Below are positions 1 to 9,090 of a stretch of DNA of 64,000 nucleotides, piece by piece. Positions within the stretch are counted from its first letter, which is position 1; every line of letters begins with the position of its first letter. Both the position numbers and the translations under genes were made by a program. Below the pieces are notes generated by a model. The model made no database searches, was not told where the DNA came from, and worked only from the letters and a program-made list of their open reading frames with translations. This stretch comes from Nitrospira sp. (GTDB taxonomy: Bacteria; Nitrospirota; Nitrospiria; Nitrospirales; Nitrospiraceae), in assembly GCA_030123625.1 (NCBI GenBank), contig CP126121.1, positions 62,001-126,000 of the forward strand, read 5' to 3'.

Positions 1-294
1 TTTCACGATGAAAAATCCGTTGCCGTCGATGGCAAGGTCCAGCACATTGGACGAGGTCGTCAGCGATCCTTGAGAGAAATTCCCCTGCACCGACGTGAGC
101 GCCACGCCGATGCCGGTCTGAATCGCGCCGGACCCGCCTGAGATCGACGAACTGATCAAGTCCGCAAACGTCGCCTTGCTCCCCTTGAAGCCGACCGTGC
201 TGAGGTTGGCGATGTTATTGCCGATGACGGAGAGCGCGGTACCATTGGCGTTGAGCCCGCTGACTCCGGCAAACAGTGACGACAGGATTCCCAT
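1..294 (-). CDS. flgE: Flagellar hook protein FlgE, N-terminal part (runs off the window)
   Basis: The 98 visible residues match the N-terminus of flagellar hook and rod proteins. They include the ANNIANLSTVGFK-type segment (here NNIANLSTVGFKGS, about residues 26-39) and the conserved LDLAIDGNGFFIV stretch near residue 85. FlgE polymerises into the curved hook outside the cell. The start at 294 is preceded by AAAGGAGG nine bases upstream. It lies 41 bases after flgD, as in many flagellar operons where the hook cap FlgD precedes the hook protein. The C-terminus lies beyond base 1. FlgF or FlgG share the N-terminal motif, but the position after fliK-flgD makes FlgE most likely. Confidence 0.9.
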   Translation of the reverse strand, partial: MGILSSLFAGVSGLNANGTALSVIGNNIANLSTVGFKGSKATFADLISSSISGGSGAIQTGIGVALTSVQGNFSQGSLTTSSNVLDLAIDGNGFFIVK

Positions 295-335
295 GGGTGC
301 ATGCCTCCTTTTCAGCCCGTTCAGATTCGCCGCTG

Positions 336-989
336 CTATTGCACTTCCACGACCTCCGACGGATTCACAGTGATTGTTCCAACAGCCAACTTTGGTTGTC
401 CGTCTTCCATCCGGATGCCCGTGACGGTAAGTTGCGCATGGCCTGTCGCAACAACCGACGCACCCTGCTGATTGACGGCAGAGATGGCATACTTGTACAC
501 ACCGGGCGGCATGGCGGCGCCCTTACTGTCCTTCCCGTCCCATTGTGCTTGATTGAGCCCGGCCTGGAGGCCGGTGTAGCCCAACGTCCGCACGACTTGG
601 CCGCTTTGATCGAGGATCCTAATCTGCACGCTCGCCGCGTTCTTTTCCAGTGTATAGGTCAGCGAGGCCTGACCATTTTCCAACTGCGTCAGGGGTTGAT
701 CGATGCTGACCTGGCGGCCGACCATGGGCAGTAAAGTGAACTCCAGCGAGGCAGTCTGTGCATCGAGGCTCTTCTGAAGCAGGTCCGCCTGTTTCGCGGT
801 CTGCTCCAACTGGCTGAATTGCGCGAGCTGCGAGACGAATTCGGTATTGTCGGTGGGTTTCAACGGGTCCTGATTCTGTAATTGCGTGATGAGCAATTTG
901 AGAAAATCATCCTGACCCAGCTGTCGCGGTCCGGTTTGTTCCGGTGTCGATTGGGTTCCCGTCGAATTGACTTGTGATACATCGATCAT
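336..989 (-). CDS. flgD: Flagellar hook assembly scaffold FlgD
   Basis: A 217-residue protein with the FlgD signature LGQDDFLKLLITQLQNQDPL at about residues 24-43, followed by FVSQLAQFSQLEQ. A C-terminal FlgD Ig/tudor-like part carries GVYKYAISAVNQQG. FlgD caps the growing hook so that FlgE subunits can be added, and it leaves when the hook is complete. The gene follows fliK by 34 bases and precedes flgE, so all three are probably one transcript. A purine-rich Shine-Dalgarno (AGGGGGGA) precedes the start. Length is normal for the family. Confidence 0.95.
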   Translation of the reverse strand: MIDVSQVNSTGTQSTPEQTGPRQLGQDDFLKLLITQLQNQDPLKPTDNTEFVSQLAQFSQLEQTAKQADLLQKSLDAQTASLEFTLLPMVGRQVSIDQPLTQLENGQASLTYTLEKNAASVQIRILDQSGQVVRTLGYTGLQAGLNQAQWDGKDSKGAAMPPGVYKYAISAVNQQGASVVATGHAQLTVTGIRMEDGQPKLAVGTITVNPSEVVEVQ

Positions 990-1023
990 GTCCGGTATCC
1001 CCCCTCTGATCTACGCCTCTGAT

Positions 1024-2763
1024 CTATGCCACGACATTCAAGAGGCCATGGAGCGACGTGCGTTGTTCATCCTGTCGGTCAGAACTCTGTCCCCAATTCA
1101 TCCCCTGCGAACCCTGATCCCAGGTCTGGCCTTGTTCTTGGGAAGGACCATGATGGAAGGAACGACCGGCACTCTGACGATCGATGTCCACACGGAATTG
1201 TCCCATGTCCAATCCGTTCGCCTGAAACGCCGCCTGAAGGCGATCCTGTCCGTTGATGAGGAATTGTCCAACCTCCAGACGGTCGGCCGACAAATGGGTA
1301 TGCACCACATCGTTCGTCATGGCCACGCGAATATTCACATGGCCCAGGTCAGGCTGTGCCACATCAAACACGACTGATCGCGCCATCACCTGGGCGGATT
1401 TGTCCGCTGAGTCATGGCCTGGCATGGCAGGTTGCGCATGACTCGCGAAAGGGGCAGTGGAAGGAGGCGGTGGAGGCGGACTGGAGCCTACGCCTCCCTG
1501 AGTTCCCGCCATGATCGACTCTGTAGATTGTCCGCCCGTCACTTGGCGGTCAATGGCAGCTGCCTGCGGTAGTTCGATCTGAGCTTGATCATGCAGAAAT
1601 CCGCTTTGACCGACCTTCAACTCGCTGAATTGTTTCATCACATCAAAGCTCAATTGACGACCACGCAATAATGCCTCACTGACTTTCGATTCACCGTTTC
1701 CATCGTCGCTTGAAGAGAGCGCAGGATCATCAAACGGCAACAGGGCCTCCGTCTTCGATTCCACAGTATTCTTGCCACCGCGTGCTGGTGCATGGCCCTC
1801 GGAATGTGAGGAAACGGAGCGTGCGAGCGTGGCCGCCTCCGCAATCCGAGCAGCGTCATTCATTGGACGGTCGATCCCTCCGTCGTTCGGCACCGGGCCG
1901 GAATTTAGATTGGGCTGGCTTCGAGAAAGACCGTCGGACTGTGGACGAGATGGACCTGCCTCCTGTCCTGAAGAAGCGGCATGAGTTTCCGCATCAGCGA
2001 CCACGGTCTTTGTATCGGCACTGCCGACAACGGCTTGCAGGTTATCTTTTAAGATCAGACCTGCTTGAGCATTGTTCTCCATAGGACGTACCGGCATGGC
2101 CGACGTCTGTTTTGGTTGATCCTTGGATTGTGTAGCCGCTCCATCTGCGGACGATGCGTCTTTGTGAGTCTCAGGAGCCGTCATCGAAGGCATGGGGGCG
2201 GCCGGCGATGCCTGCGCAGACATGGAGGACGCTGTTGTTGCCCGGTGCTCGTCTTTGGACGATCGAGGATCCTCTTCCGTTGGAATCTGTTCCTGGTTGA
2301 TCGTATGTGTGGTGATTGGAACCGGAGTCGGAGCAACAGGCTGAGCCTCTGCGCTGTGCGAATCGGAACGGACATCGTCCTCTACGGTGGAACGTTCATC
2401 ATTCTCCTTTGTCTCATCCTTCCTCGAAGCCTCGGCCGACTTGTTCATGTTCTCGTCAGAGCGGTTTCTCTCCGACGTCTTTGAAGATGGCCGGTCAGCA
2501 CGATCCGTTCGAACCGAAGAACCATCCCGCTCCTTCGACTCATTCGCCTGGGGCTTGTTCTGAGATTTGTTGGATGATCGAATGTCGTCTGCCTCGCGAC
2601 GGTCGACCCTCCCCTCCTCTCCCTGAGCTCTCTGGAGAACCGCCGAAAAATGTTTCCGAATACCACTGGAGCTGAAGGGAGAAGCTATTCGGGCCGACCG
2701 AGGACTCCCGTCCACAGAGGATCTGGACGGAGGGGAGATGATGTCTGTCGCAATAAAATCCAT
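1024..2763 (-). CDS. fliK: Flagellar hook-length control protein FliK
   Basis: A 579-residue protein. The first 400 residues are low-complexity and rich in Ser, Asp, Lys, Gln and Ala, as in FliK proteins that act as a molecular ruler. The C-terminal 150 residues hold the Flg_hook domain: DLGHVNIRVAMTNDVVHTHL, then RLEVGQFLINGQDRLQAAF. FliK is secreted during hook assembly and switches export specificity through FlhB once the hook reaches its length. The gene lies just before flgD. It is now separated from the upstream flagellar genes by about 19 kb of unrelated genes, and a sigma-54-like promoter precedes it. The start is only weakly supported by a Shine-Dalgarno. Confidence 0.88.
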   Translation of the reverse strand: MDFIATDIISPPSRSSVDGSPRSARIASPFSSSGIRKHFSAVLQRAQGEEGRVDRREADDIRSSNKSQNKPQANESKERDGSSVRTDRADRPSSKTSERNRSDENMNKSAEASRKDETKENDERSTVEDDVRSDSHSAEAQPVAPTPVPITTHTINQEQIPTEEDPRSSKDEHRATTASSMSAQASPAAPMPSMTAPETHKDASSADGAATQSKDQPKQTSAMPVRPMENNAQAGLILKDNLQAVVGSADTKTVVADAETHAASSGQEAGPSRPQSDGLSRSQPNLNSGPVPNDGGIDRPMNDAARIAEAATLARSVSSHSEGHAPARGGKNTVESKTEALLPFDDPALSSSDDGNGESKVSEALLRGRQLSFDVMKQFSELKVGQSGFLHDQAQIELPQAAAIDRQVTGGQSTESIMAGTQGGVGSSPPPPPPSTAPFASHAQPAMPGHDSADKSAQVMARSVVFDVAQPDLGHVNIRVAMTNDVVHTHLSADRLEVGQFLINGQDRLQAAFQANGLDMGQFRVDIDRQSAGRSFHHGPSQEQGQTWDQGSQGMNWGQSSDRQDEQRTSLHGLLNVVA

Positions 2764-2798
2764 GGATGTCGATCTTTCTGCGATCCAAGGCAGGCGGA

Positions 2799-2814
2799 TA
2801 CAAACCCCATGCCA
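2799..2814 (-). promoter_or_regulatory. Candidate sigma-54 promoter of fliK-flgD-flgE
   Basis: Read on the minus strand, TGGCAT-GGGGT-TTGTA fits the -24/-12 pattern TGGCAC-N5-TTGCA with two changes; the -12 C is T. The predicted start site lies about 25 bases before the fliK ATG. Two NtrC-type activators are encoded in the same cluster, so the assignment fits the context, but it rests on pattern matching alone. Confidence 0.4.
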
Positions 2815-2939
2815 ATTGAGTGGCTTCTAACACCGCAAAGAATTTGGTTTTGTTGTGGAAACCTTTACGACTCTGTCGGGAAAGAAGAAAACTTTACCGT
2901 GTGGTAGGCAAAACTAACCATCGAACGCTAAGCATCCCG

Positions 2940-3335
2940 TTACAGCGGCGCTTCGATCGGTGGGGAGGGATGTTTCTTGGAGCGGTCTTCCGGCTGTCTG
3001 AATTGAAAACGCCAATCATATTGACCGGATTCCGGCAATGAGCGGAACCACCCTTCGGCCGTAAAATGCTGATCGGACTTTGACTTACCCTCCGGATAGA
3101 ATTTGAATTGCAGGCGTTTCCCCCGATCACCCTTCATTCCATCGGCGTGAAGGTTTCCTGAAATTTCTACATGGTCCTCAAATCTATCGAGCGCGTGATT
3201 GAGCAGCGAACGGAGCACACCGGTGGTCATCGCCTGCTCGAAGGGTTGATCGGGGTCAAAGGATTCGTTCTGATCCGCCCACGCAGGGGCGGCCATGGAC
3301 ATTAGAAAGAGCGCGGTTACACAAGCTCGTATCAT
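2940..3335 (-). CDS. Exported protein of unknown function
   Basis: A 131-residue product if started at base 3335. It begins with a typical signal peptide (MIRACVTALFLMSMAAPAWA, cleavage after AWA). The mature part is hydrophilic, with GNLHADGMKGDRGKRLQF and WFRSLPESGQYDWRFQFRQ. No family is recognised. An upstream Met at 3359 would add eight residues, and neither start has a clear ribosome binding site. It is the first gene of the accessory block downstream of the vapBC-like pair and is probably periplasmic. Confidence 0.6.
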   Translation of the reverse strand: MIRACVTALFLMSMAAPAWADQNESFDPDQPFEQAMTTGVLRSLLNHALDRFEDHVEISGNLHADGMKGDRGKRLQFKFYPEGKSKSDQHFTAEGWFRSLPESGQYDWRFQFRQPEDRSKKHPSPPIEAPL

Positions 3336-3429
3336 AGGAGCACTGTAATGCCTGGACATGATCTGGTCAAGCGACCCATCGAGTGGGGTACACCTTATCC
3401 TGCTTCGGCACCTCATCAAGACTCTGTCT

Positions 3430-3855
3430 CTATTCCCAACACAGGAGATGAAAGGGCATCTCACGCTGAATCGCGCGGAAGTCTGTGTGATTGGTCGTGA
3501 TCACACTGGCGCCGATACTCCTTGCCGATAGGGCGATCAACACATCGAAGGCCAGCTCGCGCAACTTGGCAGCCTCATAGTGCTCTCGCCGTCTGAGCCG
3601 AAGGAGGATCTCCGCAGCCCTCAGCCACTGCTGCTCCGTTGGCGTCAACACTTGGCACCGCTGACTCAATTCCAAAACAAACTTCCGTTCAGTGCCTGTT
3701 CGAGCTCCGCGGAGTAATTCGTGGAGCACAACGGAAGAGCACCGGACGATGAAAGGAGATTGCAGCAGGCGAAAGGTAAAGCGTCCGTATCGGAAATTTT
3801 CAATGTAGATCGCGGTATCGAGCAGCGCGAACTTAGTGGTCTTCGCCGAAGGCAT
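3430..3855 (-). CDS. PIN-domain ribonuclease toxin, VapC-like
   Basis: A 141-residue PIN domain. It has the N-terminal acidic residue in KFALLDTAIYIENF, a central E in LHELLRGA, and the C-terminal D pair around AFDVLIALSA and TNHTDFRAI. VapC enzymes cleave RNA (often initiator tRNA or rRNA) with a metal ion held by these acids. The start ATG lies inside the end of the antitoxin gene (23-base overlap), which is typical translational coupling for a vapBC operon. The overlap, the antitoxin's size and the promoter repeats upstream support a toxin-antitoxin module. Confidence 0.82.
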   Translation of the reverse strand: MPSAKTTKFALLDTAIYIENFRYGRFTFRLLQSPFIVRCSSVVLHELLRGARTGTERKFVLELSQRCQVLTPTEQQWLRAAEILLRLRRREHYEAAKLRELAFDVLIALSARSIGASVITTNHTDFRAIQREMPFHLLCWE

Positions 3856-4027
3856 CGGGCTTGCCCACACCGCTATAGCGCTGGAGGATACGATCATGCA
3901 CGGCCTTTTCCGTGACCAAATCCAAGGCGCGCTGCAGTGTTTCGCTCGTTGTTTTAGCGCCGAGCGCTTTTTGGGCTCGCCGAAGTTGTATGGGATTTAA
4001 TCTGGCGGACACTTGAATGAGCGCCAT
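3833..4027 (-). CDS. Antitoxin of the PIN toxin, VapB-like
   Basis: A 64-residue protein beginning MALIQVSARLNPIQLRRAQK with a ribbon-helix-helix-like composition (ALGAKTTSETLQRALDLV). Such antitoxins bind DNA as dimers through the N-terminus and block the toxin with the C-terminus. The ATG at 4027 is preceded by AGAGGTGG, so it is preferred over the longer reading from 4075. It overlaps the toxin gene by 23 bases. The promoter directly upstream contains a repeated 10-mer, suggesting autoregulation. Confidence 0.75.
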   Translation of the reverse strand: MALIQVSARLNPIQLRRAQKALGAKTTSETLQRALDLVTEKAVHDRILQRYSGVGKPDAFGEDH

Positions 4028-4038
4028 GCACCACCTCT

Positions 4039-4075
4039 TGTCCGACAGAGTACCAAGTCTGTCCGACAGCGTCAA
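4039..4075 (-). promoter_or_regulatory. vapBC-like promoter with repeated operator
   Basis: On the minus strand, TTGACG (4070-4075) and TACTCT (4047-4052) are separated by 17 bases, a good sigma-70 pair. The 10-mer CTGTCGGACA occurs twice (4039-4048 and 4060-4069), 21 bases apart, that is two helical turns. One copy overlaps the -10. This is the arrangement expected for an operator bound by the antitoxin on one face of the helix. Confidence 0.6.
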
Positions 4076-4099
4076 GCCAGGCCGATCACAATACGGGTC

Positions 4100-4138
4100 G
4101 GTTTATGGGGAAGCTCATCGGCGGAGCACGACTTAGGG
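4100..4138. repeat. 39-bp dispersed repeat, copy 1
   Basis: This segment matches 9035-9073 in 34 of 39 positions (both contain GGTTTATGGG and TCGGCGGAG). It lies in the gene-free stretch 4076-4392, where nothing else could be identified. Both copies are near rearranged or toxin-related sequence, so it may be a scar of a former mobile element. Confidence 0.5.
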
Positions 4139-4392
4139 CACGACACGCGGGTTACCGTTCTCTCTTAAGCACCATTCGAAATGAACGATGGCAGTTTCTC
4201 ATGCCGTGTAGTGGCCAAAGCGTCACCCATCGAGAAGTTCCCCAAAAACGCGGAGCACTGAAGCGAATTAGGAACTGGCGAACATGGCATCGAATGGCAA
4301 GATCGCGTCTGCTTTCCTGTGCCGTGCACGGTGCAAGATCCGACCCCATCTTCGAAACAAGGGTGGACATGATATGTACTACAATCCCGGCA

Positions 4393-5001
4393 TCATTGAC
4401 TCCACTGGCCACTCAGAGTTAAGAGACTCGCCGCAATACTCGCGATATGTCCCTGTTCATCAAGGACAGGGATCAGCCAACCGGTCACGGTGCCCTGCCC
4501 TTTCGCGCCGCTAAGAAAATTCATCCTCCCGCTCAACAGTAACCCAGGGATGAAGTTTCCGCCCGGTGTGGCAATGCACGACGCGCCGTTAGGAGTCTCG
4601 CACTCCACTGGAGTGGGACCTGTGCTCGATGCCATCGTGATATTCGCTTCATACGTGCCTGCGATGAGGCGCGCATGAATGCGGCCCGACTGCGTAGCAA
4701 TGGGCACGTTGGAATCATACGTGATAGTGAAAGGGACTCCGGTCGTGCCGCCGATGGAGCCCGTCAATATCCCGGTAATGTGGCGATCTCTCACGATGAA
4801 ACGCCCGCTTTGACCGGCCGGCGTGACGTCGCCGGCGTCGATCGTCAGAATGGTACCGCTGGCGCTGAATGGCACGTGCGGCCCGGCCACCGCCGGTGCC
4901 GACATGATTCCCAGCGAGCCGATGGCGGATCCGAAAGCAAGCGCTACTGCGCACGTGAACATACGCGCTGATCGAATGCATCGAAGACCGTGTTCAACCA
5001 T
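4393..5001 (-). CDS. Exported protein of unknown function
   Basis: 202 residues from the ATG at 5001, which has AAGGTG in front of it. The N-terminus has a long signal peptide (FTCAVALAFGSAIGSLGIMSAPAVAG). The mature part is rich in Gly, Thr and Ser with beta-type alternation (ILTIDAGDVTPAGQSGRFIVRD, GTYEANITMASSTG) and has two Cys in VECETPNGASCIATPGG that could form a disulfide. Probably periplasmic or cell-surface. No family recognised, and neighbours give no hint. Confidence 0.65.
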   Translation of the reverse strand: MVEHGLRCIRSARMFTCAVALAFGSAIGSLGIMSAPAVAGPHVPFSASGTILTIDAGDVTPAGQSGRFIVRDRHITGILTGSIGGTTGVPFTITYDSNVPIATQSGRIHARLIAGTYEANITMASSTGPTPVECETPNGASCIATPGGNFIPGLLLSGRMNFLSGAKGQGTVTGWLIPVLDEQGHIASIAASLLTLSGQWSQ

Positions 5002-5350
5002 ATCAGGTACACCTTCTTGTAATATGTTCGTAATCAAAAATATATACAGTACGTATTATAATGTAATATGGGATGGTGGCGCAAACGAACACGCGCACCT
5101 AAACCGGACGATGCATGTGCGACAAAAAACGACGGATGATGTGCTATTTACACTGGATACACGATTTACAGGCTGGCTTAGAAAATGCGTCCTAAAAGGA
5201 GTAGAGAGTCGCGTCTTGCCCGACTCTTTAACCCGCATTATTCACGAAGGCTTCTACTGCAACCGCTGATACGCCGCTGCGACGCACCTCATGGCGGGCG
5301 GGCTCGCCGGCGTCTCATCGGTTTCGTCACGACTCCTCGTGGCGGAGCAA
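5002..5350. other. Intergenic stretch, no gene seen
   Basis: About 350 bases between two minus-strand exported-protein genes. It is AT-rich near 5035-5070 (a plausible promoter zone for the gene starting at 5001). Short reading frames on both strands lack coding character. Confidence 0.5.
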
Positions 5351-6259
5351 CTAGAAGACTTTGGTGAAGCGAACCTTGTAAAAGTCTCCGGACGGATTAG
5401 CATTCAGGGCGCCTGTCGTTCCATTCGGGTTTATCGTGTGCACACTCTCTGCGAAGTCTTTGCCCGCTGCAAACATGAACGACATCCCCATCGGCATCCG
5501 GAGTTCAACATAGCCGCCAAGCCAGGCAACCATCCCCTGCGGCGGCAGAACGGATGCGCTCTGACCGTTTGCGAGACAGCCAATGCAGGGGTGTCCTCCG
5601 CTGCTGAACTGATGGATGTCCTCATAGTAGCCACCTATGATGAGCTTCGTGCCGCTCTCGGTCTTGATGACCGGGACTCCGGCATAGAGCCAATGATGGG
5701 TGAACGAACTCTGGGTCGGGCCTTGCTTTCTAACATCCTCAACCAGCACGAAATACCCATCCACATCCACCAGATCCCCGGCATAGTGGCCCTGGAACAG
5801 GAACAGGAACGCGTCAAAGACATTGGCGTGGCATCCGCCGTTGCTTCCTAACTGTGCGGCGCCGCAGGAGTTGACCTGGCCGTTCGTGAATCCGACCTGG
5901 GGACGGAGCACCAGTTTTCCGTCCATGAAGGACTTGTGGATTCCACCATAAACCCAGGTCCAAGGATTGCTCCAGTCCGGCCGCGGGTTGGACAAGTGCC
6001 CATAGAGCGTAGAGCCGAAGGCGATGCCGAAATCCTGTCGCAGGTAGTAGGTGCCGGCAATGATCGGATAGAATCCGAAGAACTTATCCTGGTTCAGGGA
6101 CACCGAAACATTAAAGCGATCGAATTCCTTTTGGGCCTCTTTAGTCTCCTGTGCGCTCACGAGCGAGACCGTAAGATGCAGCAGGCCCACTAAAGTCCAC
6201 GCCGCCGTGGAGGCGACCTTTCGTAGAACGCTTCGCTCACAACTCATAAGAAGATTCAT
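5351..6259 (-). CDS. Outer-membrane beta-barrel-like protein
   Basis: A 302-residue protein with a signal peptide ending VSLVSAQ. It has many alternating aromatic strands (NVSVSLNQDKFFGFYPIIAGTYYL, GDFYKVRFTKVF) and ends in F, as outer-membrane barrels often do. Repeated Gly-aromatic motifs and Cys-containing loops (HPCIGCL, NSCGAAQ) are visible. The start has AAAGGAG nine bases upstream. A pore or structural role in the outer membrane is an inference from composition, and no specific substrate can be named. It stands alone with no operon partner. Confidence 0.65.
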   Translation of the reverse strand: MNLLMSCERSVLRKVASTAAWTLVGLLHLTVSLVSAQETKEAQKEFDRFNVSVSLNQDKFFGFYPIIAGTYYLRQDFGIAFGSTLYGHLSNPRPDWSNPWTWVYGGIHKSFMDGKLVLRPQVGFTNGQVNSCGAAQLGSNGGCHANVFDAFLFLFQGHYAGDLVDVDGYFVLVEDVRKQGPTQSSFTHHWLYAGVPVIKTESGTKLIIGGYYEDIHQFSSGGHPCIGCLANGQSASVLPPQGMVAWLGGYVELRMPMGMSFMFAAGKDFAESVHTINPNGTTGALNANPSGDFYKVRFTKVF

Positions 6260-6964
6260 AAAAGGACTCCTTTCACTAGGACCCCCATGTCTTCAGGTAT
6301 GCGTGTGTAAACGAATGCGACCAAGAGTTTTCCACGGTTCTGTCTGTCGTCGGCTTGAACCATAAGGATGGTTGCGACCTTCTATGAAGTCCTTTGTGGG
6401 TGCACATTTTATCGGCCTTCACGATCCACGGATCTCTATCGATGCCGTTGGCAAGTCGAAGTGTTCTTCAAAGGAATCATGCAGCATCGGGAGTTGGTTC
6501 TGCGAAGTGGAAAAGACTGACCTCTCGCGTTTCTTTGCCACACGCTACAGGGCGAATAAATGTACTACGCTTCAACGCTTTCGACGCTAGAGGAAACCCC
6601 TAGCTCAACAGCATTTTCCGGTCAAAGCTTTATTTGGATACCTAGAAATTTCCCACCTGCACAAGCTGTACTTGAAAATACCTGGCCATTCCAGAGATCT
6701 GCCGATTTCATTCATGCCACATTGGCACAATACTGAGTTGATGTGACACATTGACACATCCAACAGATACCCTTGCTTAGGGGGCTGTGAGATAAATGAA
6801 GGAAGAAGGCAGGAGAAACCCGACCCAGAGGTTCTGAGGGAATGAGTAAAAGAGTCCCTTCTCTGATCCTGCTTTGACCACTTAGCTGGGTATATTTTCA
6901 GTGACTCTATTCGGGGCAAGGGTTGCAAGAAGTTGTGAAACTTAGAATGCGCAGCGGCCCGTCA
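6260..6964. other. Intergenic stretch, no gene seen
   Basis: About 700 bases without a convincing gene. Short frames on either strand have unusual composition (many Cys, Ser, Arg) and no ribosome binding sites. The part next to 6260 should hold the promoter of the outer-membrane protein gene. Confidence 0.5.
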
Positions 6965-7909
6965 CTATTCCACGGGAGATGTTCCGGGCATTCGGGCGCG
7001 CGCCTTGTCGGCGCTCTGTTCCTGAAGACGCTTCATCTCCGCCTTGACCGACTCCAATTCATTGGCTTGTCCGGCAATTCTGGCTTGTAACTCTTTCAAA
7101 GCGACAGCGAGGTCCTCGACCTGCCGTTGCAACGCCTTATCGTTGTTTTCGCGGGCCGTCTCGGTGTTTGTCTGGGCAGAAGCACCTTCCGTGCGTCCGC
7201 CTTGATCGGACGTCTCCATGGCTTCAACCGACTGCGAGACACTAAGGTCGGATGGAAACTCTTCCGGGATTCTCAACGAAATATGCATCGTGTCCGACTT
7301 GGTCCACAGTTGGGCGCCCGAACCTTCGACGAAGACCTCCTGAACCGGTTCAGCTGCCTTGATGGTCATCGAGCGGCCGGCGATTTGCGTTGTTTCTCCC
7401 TCGACCGGGAGAACGAATGGCTTGAGGGCCACGTGCAAATAGCGGTGACGCACAAATAGGGTTCCCATGGTCCTGCCTCCGGGGGAGGGAAACGGAGTAG
7501 AGGCGAGGGAAAAGAACACCCGATCTGTCCGGCTTGCGCGGCTGAACGCGGAAGTCAACCATGGAACGAGTTTGTTCAGTTCATCCGCCCTGAAGAGCGG
7601 AGCATCGAGGTGTCTGCTTTGTTGCGTGTCATTATCGAGCGCGGCAATGGAAAGCGATCCAAGAAGTTGTCGCAGCTCGGTTTGGGAAAAAGCGTAGGGA
7701 TGATCATTGCGGGGGGATGCCGGCCCAGATCCCATATCGCCGAGTCCGATGGCATCCGTGGTGGGGTCATGCTGGAGGCCCACTTGAAGATCGCCCCGGC
7801 CATATAGAACCTGCCGATCCAGACCGCAGGCAGTCTGGAAAATGGCGGCCATCAGCAAGACCGGACCGAATCCGATCCCCAAGGCGCCGCTTCGAAAGAG
7901 CTTCACCAT
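6965..7909 (-). CDS. Putative lipoprotein with C-terminal coiled coil
   Basis: 315 residues from the Met at 7909. The signal peptide ends in a lipobox (FQTAC), so the protein is probably anchored to a membrane by a lipidated Cys. The middle part is beta-rich (GTLFVRHRYLHVALKPFVLP, SMTIKAAEPVQEVFVEG). The last 80 residues are a heptad-type coiled coil (LQRQVEDLAVALKELQARIA, LESVKAEMKRLQEQ). No family recognised. A longer reading from 8008 adds 33 residues before the signal peptide and is less likely. Confidence 0.65.
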   Translation of the reverse strand: MVKLFRSGALGIGFGPVLLMAAIFQTACGLDRQVLYGRGDLQVGLQHDPTTDAIGLGDMGSGPASPRNDHPYAFSQTELRQLLGSLSIAALDNDTQQSRHLDAPLFRADELNKLVPWLTSAFSRASRTDRVFFSLASTPFPSPGGRTMGTLFVRHRYLHVALKPFVLPVEGETTQIAGRSMTIKAAEPVQEVFVEGSGAQLWTKSDTMHISLRIPEEFPSDLSVSQSVEAMETSDQGGRTEGASAQTNTETARENNDKALQRQVEDLAVALKELQARIAGQANELESVKAEMKRLQEQSADKARARMPGTSPVE

Positions 7910-8343
7910 CACGATCTCCCGTGCCTGAATAGCCAGCGCTCTATCAGGTCCGCTATGTTCAGTCAATAGCAGGCTGTTCAAACTGTTGATATGGGCTCCC
8001 CTTTTCACATCGCATTCAAGATGAATATTTCTTCACACTCTCATCATCGGCCATTCATTTCCGAACCGTATGCTTTCGATTTAGTAAAGAACTACACCCT
8101 TCCAGGCGGAGATTTTTGAACCTGAATGGTTTTTGTTCCTCCGCTACCTATTATGAGTTGCCATTCCTTCTCGTTCCTCCGAACGGGTGTTCTTTGCGTT
8201 GCTCGCGCTGATCCCGATTTTAGGATTTATTCACGATCTCGCACTGCAATCTCTGCAGGCGTTGGTGACAGCATTCAATCCGGCGGGATAGGTATTGTAA
8301 GGTCAATTTCACAGACGAATAGTCTAAGAGAAGGGAGATAGCC
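7910..8343. other. Divergent intergenic region
   Basis: This 434-base region separates a minus-strand lipoprotein from the plus-strand Slp-like gene, so it should hold promoters for both. No clear operator, RNA gene or terminator could be identified. Confidence 0.4.
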
Positions 8344-8880
8344 ATGAAGCGCGCAAGCCTTTCATTGAGCATTGCTCTGTTATGCCTTCTTGCGATCGCA
8401 TGTCAGCACACGACGGATGTCATTCCCGATCGCTTGGAAGGACCTGTCGATCGTGATCTCCGTTACGCCGACATTAAGGACCATCCTGAGACCTATCGAG
8501 GAAAGCTGATGCTGGCAGGCGGTAAGGTGTTGTCGGCAAAGCGGACCCAACAGGGGACAGTGCTCGAGGTGCTACAGATTCCACTGTCCGAAGAGTTGAT
8601 TCCCGCTGGGTCTGATACCGAGACGAAAGGCCGATTCGTCATCATCGATCGCAACAACGATAAGGTACCGGATCCGGCGGTATTTGATGACGAGAAGAAA
8701 CGCGTAACCATCGTGGGAGAAGTGCTGGGTATGACTACAATCAAAATCGATGATGTCCAGCAGCAAGTTCCTGAGCTGGCCATCAGGAATATCACGGTGT
8801 GGGACTGGGATCATCGGAATAGGGGAAATGGTCCGTCTTATGGCTATGCATATCGCTACGGGTATCCCTATTTTTGGTAA
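8344..8880 (+). CDS. Slp-family outer-membrane lipoprotein
   Basis: A 178-residue lipoprotein with signal peptide and lipobox LLAIACQH. The body fits the Slp family (starvation-inducible outer-membrane lipoproteins): DIKDHPETYRGKLMLAGGKVL, then LEVLQIPLS, then VTIVGEVLG. The C-terminus is Tyr/Gly rich (GYAYRYGYPYFW), as seen in several family members. Slp proteins sit on the inner face of the outer membrane and their exact job is not settled. AGGGAGAT precedes the start. A second Slp-like gene lies at 37554-38081. Confidence 0.82.
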   Translation: MKRASLSLSIALLCLLAIACQHTTDVIPDRLEGPVDRDLRYADIKDHPETYRGKLMLAGGKVLSAKRTQQGTVLEVLQIPLSEELIPAGSDTETKGRFVIIDRNNDKVPDPAVFDDEKKRVTIVGEVLGMTTIKIDDVQQQVPELAIRNITVWDWDHRNRGNGPSYGYAYRYGYPYFW

Positions 8881-9034
8881 CACGAGTTCACAGCCTAAAT
8901 CGATGAACCGGCAGTCGACGGATTACCCGTGCTGGGCAGGAACCACTCTTGGCAATTTCCGCCGCCTGCCTGAGACAACAAAAGAGAATAGGCTCACTGT
9001 TGTCCCCTTTTCCCTATTCTGATCACCATGAACA

Positions 9035-9073
9035 GGTTTATGGGAAAGCTCTTCGGCGGAGTAGGACTTTGGG
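9035..9073. repeat. 39-bp dispersed repeat, copy 2
   Basis: Matches 4100-4138 in 34 of 39 positions in the same orientation. It lies immediately upstream of the duplicated PIN-gene fragment at 9091, next to the broken transposase. Confidence 0.5.
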
Positions 9074-9090
9074 CTGGCGTGCGGAAGCAG

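Noticed and set aside
5291-5851. Plus-strand frame of 186 codons
   Set aside because: Antisense to the outer-membrane protein gene, which has a signal peptide, a ribosome binding site and barrel-like strands.
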